Assembly: GCA_965366365.1 (NCBI GenBank) | Contig: CBDUEV010000017.1 | Location: 1 to 46,272, forward strand | DNA from: CBDUEV01 sp965366365 | GTDB taxonomy: Bacteria; Actinomycetota; Acidimicrobiia; Spongiisociales; JAENVV01 | Length of the DNA stretch: 46,272 nucleotides | Direction: 5' to 3' | In this document: piece after piece, positions 15,494 through 25,431 of the stretch | How positions within the stretch are numbered: the first letter of the stretch is position 1 | How the letters are laid out: every line of letters begins with the position of its first letter | Position numbers and translations under genes: made by a program | Notes under the pieces: model-generated | What the model was told of the DNA's origin: nothing | Seen by the model: only the letters and a program-made list of their open reading frames with translations | Database searches by the model: none

Positions 15494-15526
15494 TCCCGCC
15501 GGTCCGAGCTAACGGGAGAATGCCTG

Positions 15527-17626
<2,100 letters not shown>

Positions 17627-17645
17627 CCGACTCTCGCTCCGATTT

Positions 17646-17677
17646 CTGAGGGCCGACCCGCATGGGTCGGCCCTCAG
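17646..17677 (+). terminator. Strong hairpin after the pyrophosphatase gene
   Basis: Perfect 14-bp arms (17646-17659, CTGAGGGCCGACCC, and 17664-17677) with a GCAT loop, 19 nt after the stop. It separates the pyrophosphatase from the phosphatase gene. Confidence 0.8.
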
Positions 17678-17744
17678 GGTTCCAGGCTCTGTCGACGTGC
17701 CAATTCCGGATGACCGGCGGGGGCCGCTACCTTGGCGAGTACCG

Positions 17745-18980
17745 ATGCAGATCACGTTCCTACGTCATGGCGAGACCGAACACAATGCCGAGGGCCGCTG
17801 GCAGGGTCATGCGGCGGGCCGGCTCAGCGAACTCGGCCGAGAGCAGGCTGTCCTGGTCGGGGAGCGCCTGGCCGGCCGGGCTTTCGATCGCGTCATCGTT
17901 TCCGATCTGGAGCGCACTCGCCAAACAGCCGCTCTGGCCGGGTTCAACGCCACGCCCGACGAGGTGTGGCGCGAGATAGACGTCGGTGACTGGGCCGGAC
18001 GACCGCACACCGAGGTGGCGGAGAGCGACGGTGGAGCGCTGTCGGCGATGCGCCGCGGTGAGGACGTCAAACTGGGCGGCGGCGAGTCCGTTCGCCAGTT
18101 CACCGCTCGAGTGAAAGAGGCCTTCGACGATCTGGCTTCTGCGATGGAGGAAGACGAGCGCGTCCTGGTGATCACCCACGGTGGGGTGATCTGGGCGCTG
18201 GCCGCCTCGCATTGGGGATTGCCGTTTCCAAACCCGAAGATGTCGTCGGTGAGCAACACGTCCCTGACGACCTTCGACAAGTGGTTCGGTCGGTGGCATC
18301 TGTCGACCTACAACGACGCCGGTCATCTTGGCGCCCTCCACGGAGTGGACGAGCATGACCTTGCTGCGGACGAGCGGCTGGTGACCCTGGTTCGACACGG
18401 CCAGACGGACGCCAACGTTCAGCAGATCTGGCAGGGCCAAAGCGATTGGCCGCTCAACGAGATGGGGCGCCGTCAAGCCGAACTTCTCGCAAAGTGGTTC
18501 GGCCCTCGCGATCTCGTGGTGGCGTCACCATCGCTCCGTGCAGCAGAGACGGGCGCCGCTCTGAACGGCGGCCACCCGGCCACGCACGCAGGGCTGATGG
18601 AGATGTTCATGGGGTCGTGGGAGAACCTCACCACAGAGCAGATCGAGGCTGGATGGCCGGAACTCTATGCGACGATGAGGTTCGGGGACGGCGACTTTCG
18701 GCGAGGCGGGGATGGGGAACGGGCCGCCGACCTGACGGACCGGATGCGCAGAGCCGTCGAAGAGATCTTGGCGAATCACGATGATGACCAGGTGACGATC
18801 GTCTCGCACGGCTCGGCGATCCGGTCGTACGTCGTCTCGATTTTCGGCGACGACTACCTCCGCTGGCGGTCGACCGGCATCGTCCCGAACACCGGCCTCG
18901 CCCACGTCGTCGTTGGTCTCAAGCGAACCCGCCTCCATGCCTACGGCATCGCTCCCCACCTCGAGCAGGTCGAGCTCTAA
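17745..18980 (+). CDS. Double-domain histidine phosphatase
   Basis: Two phosphoglycerate-mutase-like histidine phosphatase domains in one 411-aa chain. Domain 1 (about 1-185) has R7-H8-G9-E, E78 in 'REIDVGDWAG' and H145 in ITHGG. Domain 2 (about 210-411) has R217-H218-G219-Q, E286 in 'LMEMFMGSWE' and H355 in VSHGS. Both keep the phospho-accepting His, the second His and the acid, so both look active. Likely substrates are small phosphate esters; the adjacent GT4 gene may hint at sugar phosphates (inference). Start ATG 17745 is chosen because it opens directly on the QITFLRHGE strand; the frame extends back to 17697. TACCTT at 17728-17733 is a possible -10. Translation ends 10 nt before the GT gene. 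Confidence 0.88.
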   Translation: MQITFLRHGETEHNAEGRWQGHAAGRLSELGREQAVLVGERLAGRAFDRVIVSDLERTRQTAALAGFNATPDEVWREIDVGDWAGRPHTEVAESDGGALSAMRRGEDVKLGGGESVRQFTARVKEAFDDLASAMEEDERVLVITHGGVIWALAASHWGLPFPNPKMSSVSNTSLTTFDKWFGRWHLSTYNDAGHLGALHGVDEHDLAADERLVTLVRHGQTDANVQQIWQGQSDWPLNEMGRRQAELLAKWFGPRDLVVASPSLRAAETGAALNGGHPATHAGLMEMFMGSWENLTTEQIEAGWPELYATMRFGDGDFRRGGDGERAADLTDRMRRAVEEILANHDDDQVTIVSHGSAIRSYVVSIFGDDYLRWRSTGIVPNTGLAHVVVGLKRTRLHAYGIAPHLEQVEL

Positions 18981-18990
18981 CCTGACGCAG

Positions 18991-20070
18991 ATGCGGGTTC
19001 TCCTGGTCACCAACGACTACCCACCCAAACCCGGTGGCATACAGCAATACCTGCGCAACCTCGTTGACCGGTATGAGGGTCCGATCCGAGTTCTCGCTCC
19101 GGCCGACGATGACGCCATCCCCGACGAGGGCGTGATCCGCAGCAGCCACCGATTCATGTGGCCGACCCGGTCGGTACGCCGCTGGGTGACGAACCACATC
19201 TCCGACTTCGAGGCGGATGTGGTGGTGTTTGGAGCGCCGCACCCGTTGGCGCAACTCGGGCCGTCCCTCGAGCACGCCACCGGGGTGCCGTTCGCCATCA
19301 TCACCCACGGCGCCGAGGTCGTCCTTCCTCTTGCTGTCCCCGGGCTGCGTCGGTGGGTGACGACTCCGCTTCTCCGTGCGCGCACCGTTTTCGCGGTCAG
19401 TGAGTTCACCCGATCGAAGGTCGAGGCCGCCACGGGGCGTCCGGTCCAGTACCTGGGGATGGGCGTCGACCTCGCCGCCTATGCGCCGGCTCCCCGGGCG
19501 CCCGACGGTTTTGTGCTCGGATGCGTGAGCCGCTTCGTGCCTCGCAAAGGCCAGGCGCGAGTGATCGAGGCGATCGCCGAACTCCGCGCGAGAGGCCACG
19601 AGGTGTCGGGGCTCATCGTGGGTCGCGGCCGCCTCGAGGCTCGGCTCCGGCGGCTCTCCGCTCGTCTCAGGGTCCCGGTGCGTTTCGAGGTGGGAGTGCC
19701 GTGGGAACGGCTTCCCGAGCTCTATCGGCAGATGTCGGCGTTCGCCATGCCGGCTCGATCCCGATGGCGTGGACTCGAGTTCGAGGGCCTGGGCATCGTC
19801 TACCTCGAGGCGGCGGCCAGCGGACTGCCGGTTCTCGCAGGCTCGTCAGGCGGCGCCCCGGAAACCGTTCTCGCCGGCGAGTCCGGCTGGGTCGGCACCA
19901 CCTCAACCGAGATCGTGGAAGTCGTCGAGGCGTTGCTTGCCGACCCGGAGCGTCGAACCGCCATGGGGGCGGCCGGCCGGCGATTCGTCGAAGAGCGCTA
20001 CTCGTGGCCGGTGGTCATGGAGCGATTCGGCGATGGTCTGGCGGCCGGGCGTCCGCCGAAATCCTTGTAA
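18991..20070 (+). CDS. GT4 glycosyltransferase, PimB-like
   Basis: GT-B fold sugar transferase of 359 aa. The N-terminus MRVLLVTNDYPPKPGGIQQY is close to the start of mycobacterial and corynebacterial phosphatidylinositol mannosyltransferase PimB and related GDP-mannose enzymes. The acceptor domain spans about 1-165. The donor domain includes 'CVSRFVPRKGQ', 'IVGRGRLE', 'FAMPARSRWRGLEFEGLGIVYLEAAASGLPV' with the E-x7-E motif, and 'SGGAPETVLAGESGWV'. The mannosyltransferase role in lipid or cell-envelope glycan synthesis is inferred from this similarity. The start is ATG 18991, 10 nt after the phosphatase stop, so the two are probably one transcript. Confidence 0.85.
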   Translation: MRVLLVTNDYPPKPGGIQQYLRNLVDRYEGPIRVLAPADDDAIPDEGVIRSSHRFMWPTRSVRRWVTNHISDFEADVVVFGAPHPLAQLGPSLEHATGVPFAIITHGAEVVLPLAVPGLRRWVTTPLLRARTVFAVSEFTRSKVEAATGRPVQYLGMGVDLAAYAPAPRAPDGFVLGCVSRFVPRKGQARVIEAIAELRARGHEVSGLIVGRGRLEARLRRLSARLRVPVRFEVGVPWERLPELYRQMSAFAMPARSRWRGLEFEGLGIVYLEAAASGLPVLAGSSGGAPETVLAGESGWVGTTSTEIVEVVEALLADPERRTAMGAAGRRFVEERYSWPVVMERFGDGLAAGRPPKSL

Positions 20071-20136
20071 TTCTCGGCTCGAGAGTGTTGATTGGGACGG
20101 CACGCGCGAGCCCACTCAAGGAGACGGCGTCGAACG

Positions 20137-21447
20137 ATGACTCGAACCTACGTCCTGGATACCTGCGTTCTTCTGGCCGACCCGAATTCCATCCTCCGCT
20201 TCGACGAACACCAGGTGGTCCTGCCGCTCGTCGTGGTCGAGGAACTCGACAGAAAGAAGACCCGATTCGATGAAGTGGGAGCCAACGCTCGGGCGGCGTT
20301 GCGACTCCTCGAAGAGCTGGGCGCTTCCCGGGCGGGCGGTTTGCGCGACGCCGTGGCTCTCCCAGGTGGAGGCAGTCTCAGAATCGAGCTGAATCGAATC
20401 CGCTCTCCGCGCATGCCTGACGTGCTCGATCCGGCGACCAATGATCATCGGATTCTGGCGAGTTGCCTCAATCTCCACGACGACGGTCTCCAAGCGACGT
20501 TGGTCACCAAGGACACGGCGCTGCGCATCAAGGGGGCCCAGCTCGGGCTGGCCGTCGAGGATTATCGCGGCGATCAGGTCCAGGTGGACGAGCTCTACTC
20601 CGGAGCCATGGAGGTGATGGTGGAGAGCGAGCTCATCGATCAGCTCTTCGAGACGGGCAAGGTCACGCTCCCGGGGGTTTCGGCCTTCGTGAACCAGTTC
20701 GTGGTGCTGCGGGCGGGGACGTCGCAATCGGGGCTTGGTCGGGTCGTGCAAGCCGACCAGGAGTGTGTCGTCACCCGGGTCCCCGGAAGTCGACACGCCT
20801 TTGGCGTCGAGGCAAAGAACCTTCGCCAGGTGTTCGCACTCGATCTGCTGCTCGACCCCGATGTTCCTGCCGTCTCGCTCATGGGCATGGCCGGGGCGGG
20901 AAAGACCTTCCTGGCTTTGGCCGCCGCTCTGGAGCAGGTCGTCGAACAGGGCCGATATCGAAAGGTCTCTGTGTACCGCCCGCTCATCGCCGTGGGGCGT
21001 CAAGAGATCGGATACCTTCCCGGCGACCTCGACGAGAAGCTGGCGCCCTGGATGGCAGCCGTATACGACAACCTGTTCGCTCTCTTCTCGGACACCTCAC
21101 CGGATGATGCCCGCTCGGCCGTCGATGACCTGCTGGAGCGTGGCGAGATCGAAATGGCGGCGGTCACCTATCTGCGAGGACGTTCCATCACCTCGGAGCT
21201 GGTGGTCATCGACGAGGCGCAGAACCTCGAACTCTCGACCCTGAAGACGATCCTGACGCGGATCTCTCACGACGCCAAGGTGGTGCTGTGTGGCGACCTT
21301 TCGCAGGTCGACAATCCGTACATCTCGCCGTATGGCGGCATGGCGGCGTTGATCGAGAAGTTCAAGGGCACCCAGCTCTTCGGTCACATCACCCTCGAGC
21401 GCTCCATGCGTAGCCCACTCGCCGAGATGGCCGCCACCGTTCTCTAG
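20137..21447 (+). CDS. PIN-PhoH fusion ATPase (PhoH2-like)
   Basis: The 436-aa protein joins an N-terminal PIN ribonuclease domain (about 1-140) to a C-terminal PhoH RecA-like ATPase (about 225-430). PIN acidic residues visible are D8 (YVLDT), E35/E36, D103 (TNDHRIL) and D126 (VTKDTALR). Walker A is GMAGAGKT (250-257) and Walker B is VVIDEAQN. Mycobacterial PhoH2 of this architecture is an RNA helicase/RNase in a toxin-antitoxin-like unit. No small antitoxin gene precedes this one: the upstream gene is the glycosyltransferase, ending 66 nt before. AAGGAG lies 13-14 nt before the ATG, a long spacing. Confidence 0.9.
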   Translation: MTRTYVLDTCVLLADPNSILRFDEHQVVLPLVVVEELDRKKTRFDEVGANARAALRLLEELGASRAGGLRDAVALPGGGSLRIELNRIRSPRMPDVLDPATNDHRILASCLNLHDDGLQATLVTKDTALRIKGAQLGLAVEDYRGDQVQVDELYSGAMEVMVESELIDQLFETGKVTLPGVSAFVNQFVVLRAGTSQSGLGRVVQADQECVVTRVPGSRHAFGVEAKNLRQVFALDLLLDPDVPAVSLMGMAGAGKTFLALAAALEQVVEQGRYRKVSVYRPLIAVGRQEIGYLPGDLDEKLAPWMAAVYDNLFALFSDTSPDDARSAVDDLLERGEIEMAAVTYLRGRSITSELVVIDEAQNLELSTLKTILTRISHDAKVVLCGDLSQVDNPYISPYGGMAALIEKFKGTQLFGHITLERSMRSPLAEMAATVL

Positions 21448-21473
21448 GTCGTCGGCCGGGTCGTCGGCGTCGG

Positions 21474-21479
21474 TAGGGT
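21474..21479 (+). promoter_or_regulatory. Putative -10 TAGGGT before the VOC gene
   Basis: GGTAGGGT lies 42 nt before the ATG at 21522 and shares its form with the hexamers before the 23077, 38173 and 41448 genes. Confidence 0.35.
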
Positions 21480-21521
21480 CAGGCGGGCACAGTACGCGGC
21501 ACGACATGTGGAGAACCCTCG

Positions 21522-21944
21522 ATGAGCGACGCAACCCAACCGCCCACCGTCAAGCAGATGCGGCTGGTTGTGGAAGTGGACGACTTCGACGAGGCCGTGG
21601 CCTTCTATCGCGATGCGTTGGGCTTGGCCGAGGAGTTCTACGTCGAGAGCGACGGCGGCGCCGTCGTGATGGCACTCCAGGCGGGTCGGGCCACCATCGA
21701 GTTCGTGAATGCAGCTCAGCGGAGACTCATCGATCACATCGAGGTGGGTCACGAAGTGAGCCGCGGCATCCGGGTTGGCTTTGAGGTCACCGACGTGGAG
21801 GCCAAGACTCGAGACGCAGTGCGAGCCGGCGCAGAAGTGCTGGCTCCGCCGACGGGCACACCGTGGGGGTCCCGCAACTCCAGGCTGGAAGCACCGGCGG
21901 GCTTGCAGATCACCCTCTTCGAGGAGCTTGGCCAGGAGGGCTGA
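21522..21944 (+). CDS. VOC (glyoxalase/bleomycin-resistance) family protein
   Basis: Single-chain VOC-fold protein of 140 aa with paired beta-alpha-beta-beta-beta modules. Module 1 reads 'MRLVVEVDDFDEAVAFYRDALGL', and module 2 contains 'GIRVGFEVTDVEAKTRDAVRAGAEVL' and 'SRNSRLEAPAGLQITLFE'. Such proteins bind a metal and act as lyases, dioxygenases or antibiotic-binding proteins. The metal ligands are not clear beyond the final Glu of ITLFEE. GGAGA precedes the ATG. The APH-like kinase gene follows 31 nt later on the same strand, which makes a resistance-like pair possible but unproven. Confidence 0.85.
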   Translation: MSDATQPPTVKQMRLVVEVDDFDEAVAFYRDALGLAEEFYVESDGGAVVMALQAGRATIEFVNAAQRRLIDHIEVGHEVSRGIRVGFEVTDVEAKTRDAVRAGAEVLAPPTGTPWGSRNSRLEAPAGLQITLFEELGQEG

Positions 21945-21975
21945 CCGACCCTCCAGGAGGGGAGCTGGATCCCGT

Positions 21976-22854
21976 ATGCATGACGACGCACTTGGAATCG
22001 ACGTCGGCACGGTCCGTCGACTGGTTGCGAACCAGTTCCCTCGCTGGAGGAACCTTCCGGTGGAGCAGTTTCGTTCGACCGGGACGGTCAACGCCGTCTT
22101 TCGTCTCGGTGACGACCTGTGCGTTCGCTTGCCCCGTGTGGCGAGATGGGCCGGCGACCTGGTACGAGAGATGCGCTGGCTGCCGAAGCTGGCTCCCCAC
22201 CTGCCGCTCCCCATTCCTGAGGCGGTCGCCACCGGTTTCCCCGGCTGCGGATACCCCTTGCCCTGGGCGATCTGCCGGTGGCTCGAAGGCGAGACCCTCG
22301 AACGCACCCCCCTCGAAGACGGACGCCGCGCCGCGGTCGAGCTTGCTCGTTTCGTTGCTGATCTGCGCCGAATCGACACGACAGGCGCTCCCCGTTCCGA
22401 GCGAGACCGCCCACTGGCCGAACGCGACCGGGAAGTGAGATCCGCCATCGCGTCGCTCGAGAACGTCCTTGACCCCGGGGCGGTGTCACGTGCCTGGGAA
22501 GTATCGCTCGCCGGAGAAGCATGGGATGGGGATCCGGTCTGGACCCACGGAGACCTCCTCACGCCGAACCTGCTCGTCCACGCCAGCCGACTCAGTGCCG
22601 TCATCGACTTCGGGAACCTGGGCATCGGCGATCCCGCGGTAGACGTAATCGCGGCATGGAGTGTCTTCGATGCCCAAAGCCGAGCCGCGTTCCGTCAGGA
22701 ACTGGGCATCGACGATGCAACCTGGATTCGAGGGCGCGGTTTCGCTCTCCACCAGGCACTTCTCATCATTCCGTACTACGCCGACACAAATCCCGCCTTC
22801 GTTGCGACGGCCCTCCGAACCGTCGCCGAGATCCTCATCGACTCCGCGGGGTGA
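21976..22854 (+). CDS. APH-family phosphotransferase
   Basis: Aminoglycoside-phosphotransferase-fold kinase of 292 aa. The N-lobe has the 'STGTVNAVFRLGDDLCVRLPR' strands. The catalytic loop is H191-G-D193-L-L-T-P-N, and the metal-binding motif is I-D211-F-G followed by 'IGDPAVDVIAAWSVF'. This fold covers antibiotic kinases, homoserine and choline kinases and many metabolite kinases; the form without extra domains is common in actinobacterial chromosomes, and resistance cannot be claimed. ATG 21976 follows AGGAGGGGAG (about 11 nt spacing). The frame is open further upstream within the VOC gene and was not used. Confidence 0.88.
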   Translation: MHDDALGIDVGTVRRLVANQFPRWRNLPVEQFRSTGTVNAVFRLGDDLCVRLPRVARWAGDLVREMRWLPKLAPHLPLPIPEAVATGFPGCGYPLPWAICRWLEGETLERTPLEDGRRAAVELARFVADLRRIDTTGAPRSERDRPLAERDREVRSAIASLENVLDPGAVSRAWEVSLAGEAWDGDPVWTHGDLLTPNLLVHASRLSAVIDFGNLGIGDPAVDVIAAWSVFDAQSRAAFRQELGIDDATWIRGRGFALHQALLIIPYYADTNPAFVATALRTVAEILIDSAG

Positions 22855-23032
22855 TCGACTTCGGCCCCGTTTCAGGAGCGCGGCACGCTCTGCGCCTGGT
22901 CGGGGTTGGAGGGGCCCAGCCCTTTGGGGGGCGAACCGACGTCCAGGCCTCCGACCTCACCTCCCAGGCTGACCACTCGTTTTCGGGATTTCTCCTCGGC
23001 GGGTGTCCTCATCGGTCGATTTCGTTCGTAGG

Positions 23033-23038
23033 TAGGGT
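23033..23038 (+). promoter_or_regulatory. Putative -10 TAGGGT before the YCII/ECF42 pair
   Basis: GGTAGGGT, 38 nt before the ATG at 23077, in a 222-nt gap that otherwise holds nothing I can name. AAGGAG follows close to the start codon. Confidence 0.35.
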
Positions 23039-23076
23039 GAGCGGCGGGAAGGCCCGTCCCGATGTAAGGAGCACCC

Positions 23077-23484
23077 ATGAGTCAATATCTGCTGTCTGTC
23101 CACACCCGATCAGATCCCCAGGCGCCCGCCGAACACACCGAGCAGCCGACGCCCGAGATGATGCAGGCGATGATGGGTCGCATCGTCGCCCTCGAAGCCG
23201 AGATGGAGGCGAGCGGTACTTTCGCCTTCAGCGGTCGACTCGCCGATCCGGACGCCGCCACGGTGGTGCGGTCGACCGGTGGCGACATGGCGATGACCGA
23301 CGGTCCCTTCGTGGAGGCGAAAGAGCACATCGCCGGGTTCTACATCATCAACGCCGAGGACCTCGACGAGGCGCTGACGTGGGCTGGCAAGGTCACCGAT
23401 TGCATTGGCGCCCCTATCGAAGTTCGTCCTTTCGCGGCCACCGGTCGGGTGGCGGATCAGATGCACGAGATGCCGGGCGGCTGA
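23077..23484 (+). CDS. YCII-related (DGPF) protein paired with ECF42 sigma
   Basis: Small alpha/beta protein of 135 aa of the YCII/DGPF family, showing the name-giving motif 'MAMTDGPFVEAKEHIAGFYII'. Genes of this family are typically encoded next to ECF42 sigma factors, as here with a 4-nt gap, and are thought to belong to their regulon. Their biochemical role is unknown. AAGGAG precedes the ATG. It also contains the family's 'EDLDEALTWAGKV' helix and 'IEVRPFA' final strand, so it is full length. Confidence 0.9.
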   Translation: MSQYLLSVHTRSDPQAPAEHTEQPTPEMMQAMMGRIVALEAEMEASGTFAFSGRLADPDAATVVRSTGGDMAMTDGPFVEAKEHIAGFYIINAEDLDEALTWAGKVTDCIGAPIEVRPFAATGRVADQMHEMPGG

Positions 23485-23488
23485 TCGC

Positions 23489-24742
23489 GTGATACCGCCG
23501 GCCGCCGACGGAGCAGCGACCGATGTCGGGGCCGTATTCCGTGAGGTGTACGGCCAAGCGGTGGCGACACTGGTCCGTGTCTTCGGCGACATCACGCTTG
23601 CCGAAGACGCCGTCCAGGACGCCTTCGTCGTGGCCACCGAGCGGTGGCCGACTGACGGATTCCCGCTGAACCCGGCCGGTTGGATTGTGACGACTTCACG
23701 GAATCGGGCGATAGACAGTCTCCGCCGATCTGCCCGGGGCCGGGTTCTCCAAGCACAGCTCGGCACCCAGCCCCACCTCGAGGACGACGAGGCGGAAGGA
23801 GAAGGACCTGTGAGCGACGACCGACTCCGACTCATCTTCACCTGCTGTCATCCGGCGTTGCGAACGGAGCACCAGGTGGCCCTGACGCTCCGACTCCTCG
23901 GCGGGCTGAGTGTGGAGGAGGTGGCTCGTTCCTTCCTGGTCAGCGAGTCGGCGATGGCGAAGCGCCTCGTCCGCGCCAAGTACAAGATCAAGGCCGCCAA
24001 GATCCCCTACCGGTTGCCGGCGGAAGCCGAACTGCCCGAGCGGCTGCGGTCGGTGCTGCTGGTGCTGTACCTCATCTACAACACCGGGGTCGACCATCCG
24101 GACCGGGCCGCCCTACGGACAGAGGCGATTCGGATGGCTCGCGCCCTTGTCGAGTTGATGCCCGACGAGCCCGAGGCGGCGGGGATGCTCGCGTTGACAC
24201 TGCTCAACGAGTCGAGGATGGCGGCTCGCACACGCCACGGGGCTCTCGTGGTCTTGCGTAATCAGGACCGCTCCACCTGGGACCGTGCCCTGATCGAAGA
24301 AGGGCACGCCATCGTGCGGGCCTGCATACGTCGAGACCAGCCCGGTCCCTTCCAGCTCCAGGCGGCCATCCAGGCCGTGCACTGCGATGCCACCTCGTTT
24401 GAGGCAACCGACTGGTCCCAGATCGTGGCGCTCTACGACCAGCTCTTCTCGGTCATGCCGACGCCCGTGGTCGCACTCAACAGAGCCATCGCCGTTGGGG
24501 AGGTGGACGGTCCCGGCCCCGCACTCGCCGCCCTGGAGAAGCTCGCAGTCGAGCTCGACCAGTATCACCTGATGCACGCAGCCCGCGGCTCGCTCCTGAG
24601 TCGGCTGGGGGATTCCGACGCTGCTCGAGCCGCCTTCGAACGTGCTGCCGATTTGGCGCCGACCGAGGCAGACCGTGCCTTTCTCGCTCGACAGATGGAG
24701 GAGCTGGTCGAGGATCGACGGGATCTGCGATCATCAGAATGA
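23489..24742 (+). CDS. ECF42-type RNA polymerase sigma factor with TPR-like C-terminus
   Basis: Sigma-70 family factor of 417 aa. It has region 2 ('VFGDITLAEDAVQDAFVVATERWP...NPAGWIVTTSRNRAIDSLRR') and region 4 ('LTLRLLGGLSVEEVARSFLVSESAMAKRLVRAKYKIK'). A long helical C-terminal extension (about 200-417) is characteristic of the ECF42 group, which lacks a separate anti-sigma factor and is controlled through this extension. 'FTCCHPAL' and 'LIYNTGV' are group hallmarks. The start is GTG 23489, 4 nt after the YCII stop; reading from 23405 would overlap that gene heavily. No exact ECF42-type -35 (TGTCGA) was found upstream of the pair. Confidence 0.9.
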   Translation: MIPPAADGAATDVGAVFREVYGQAVATLVRVFGDITLAEDAVQDAFVVATERWPTDGFPLNPAGWIVTTSRNRAIDSLRRSARGRVLQAQLGTQPHLEDDEAEGEGPVSDDRLRLIFTCCHPALRTEHQVALTLRLLGGLSVEEVARSFLVSESAMAKRLVRAKYKIKAAKIPYRLPAEAELPERLRSVLLVLYLIYNTGVDHPDRAALRTEAIRMARALVELMPDEPEAAGMLALTLLNESRMAARTRHGALVVLRNQDRSTWDRALIEEGHAIVRACIRRDQPGPFQLQAAIQAVHCDATSFEATDWSQIVALYDQLFSVMPTPVVALNRAIAVGEVDGPGPALAALEKLAVELDQYHLMHAARGSLLSRLGDSDAARAAFERAADLAPTEADRAFLARQMEELVEDRRDLRSSE

Positions 24743-24755
24743 TGCGGTCCGCCAC

Positions 24756-25415
24756 TCAGAAGATGACGTGGCCGCCTCCGTGGGCGATGCGCCCCAGGTG
24801 GGCGCCCAGCTGATCGGCGGCGTCAGCGAGACGCGGCGCGAAAACGTCTGGACGGAGGTCGATGCCGTTGTCCTCGAGCCACCGCATCGACCGTAGTTGG
24901 CCTCGATTGGGATTGGCGAAGACCGGTTCGGACTCGAGGCGAACGCGGAACTCCTCAGCCTGATTGGCAGACAGCCAACCGGCGTTGAGGCGCCGGCCGT
25001 GGAGCATCTCGGCGAAGTCCGGGTATCCGAGCAGGATCGGGAGCATCGGCAGCCCTCCTCCGTAGCGGAGCATCTTGACCTCTTCGCCCAGCCAGCCCGT
25101 GGCGACTCCGAGGGCCGCCTCGACGAGCAGCCAATCGACCACGACCGGCTCGACGTCGATGATGTACGGCGCCATGCAGGTCAGGTACAGGGCCGTTGGA
25201 TCGTCCGTCGACAGCGCCGCCTCGTCGAACTCGATCTCGACGAGGAACTCGCGACCGACCGTCGTTTCCACGTCTGCCGATCGGGCTGCCAGATCCCTCA
25301 GCAAGATCGGGGAAGGTCCGCCCGGTGTGAGCGTCTGTTCGGCAACGCGCTGGTGGAAGGCGTGGGCGTCGAGCCGCCACATCACGTCAGGGAGCTGCTC
25401 TCCGATCTCCGTCAT
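24756..25415 (-). CDS. Hypothetical protein downstream of topA
   Basis: The 219-aa protein has no recognised domain, no signal peptide and no membrane helix. It is Leu/Glu-rich, mostly helical, with 'DVEPVVVDWLLVEAALGVATGWLGEEVKMLRYGGGLPMLP' in the middle and a Gly/His end (IAHGGGHVIF). The ATG at 25415 starts 16 nt after the topA stop on the same strand, so it is probably cotranscribed with topA. No good ribosome site is visible, and the start is uncertain (the frame is open back to 25520). It converges on the ECF42 gene with 13 nt between. Confidence 0.65.
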   Translation of the reverse strand: MTEIGEQLPDVMWRLDAHAFHQRVAEQTLTPGGPSPILLRDLAARSADVETTVGREFLVEIEFDEAALSTDDPTALYLTCMAPYIIDVEPVVVDWLLVEAALGVATGWLGEEVKMLRYGGGLPMLPILLGYPDFAEMLHGRRLNAGWLSANQAEEFRVRLESEPVFANPNRGQLRSMRWLEDNGIDLRPDVFAPRLADAADQLGAHLGRIAHGGGHVIF

Positions 25416-25431
25416 GTTCCGGCCACTTGGC

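Noticed and set aside
21522..22854. VOC plus APH genes as an antibiotic-resistance cassette
   Set aside because: Both folds are very common housekeeping families in actinobacteria; nothing mobile or resistance-specific is visible.
22855..23076. ECF42-type promoter (TGTCGA -35) before the YCII gene
   Set aside because: Only GGTCGA and GATCGA occur; no exact motif, so not called.
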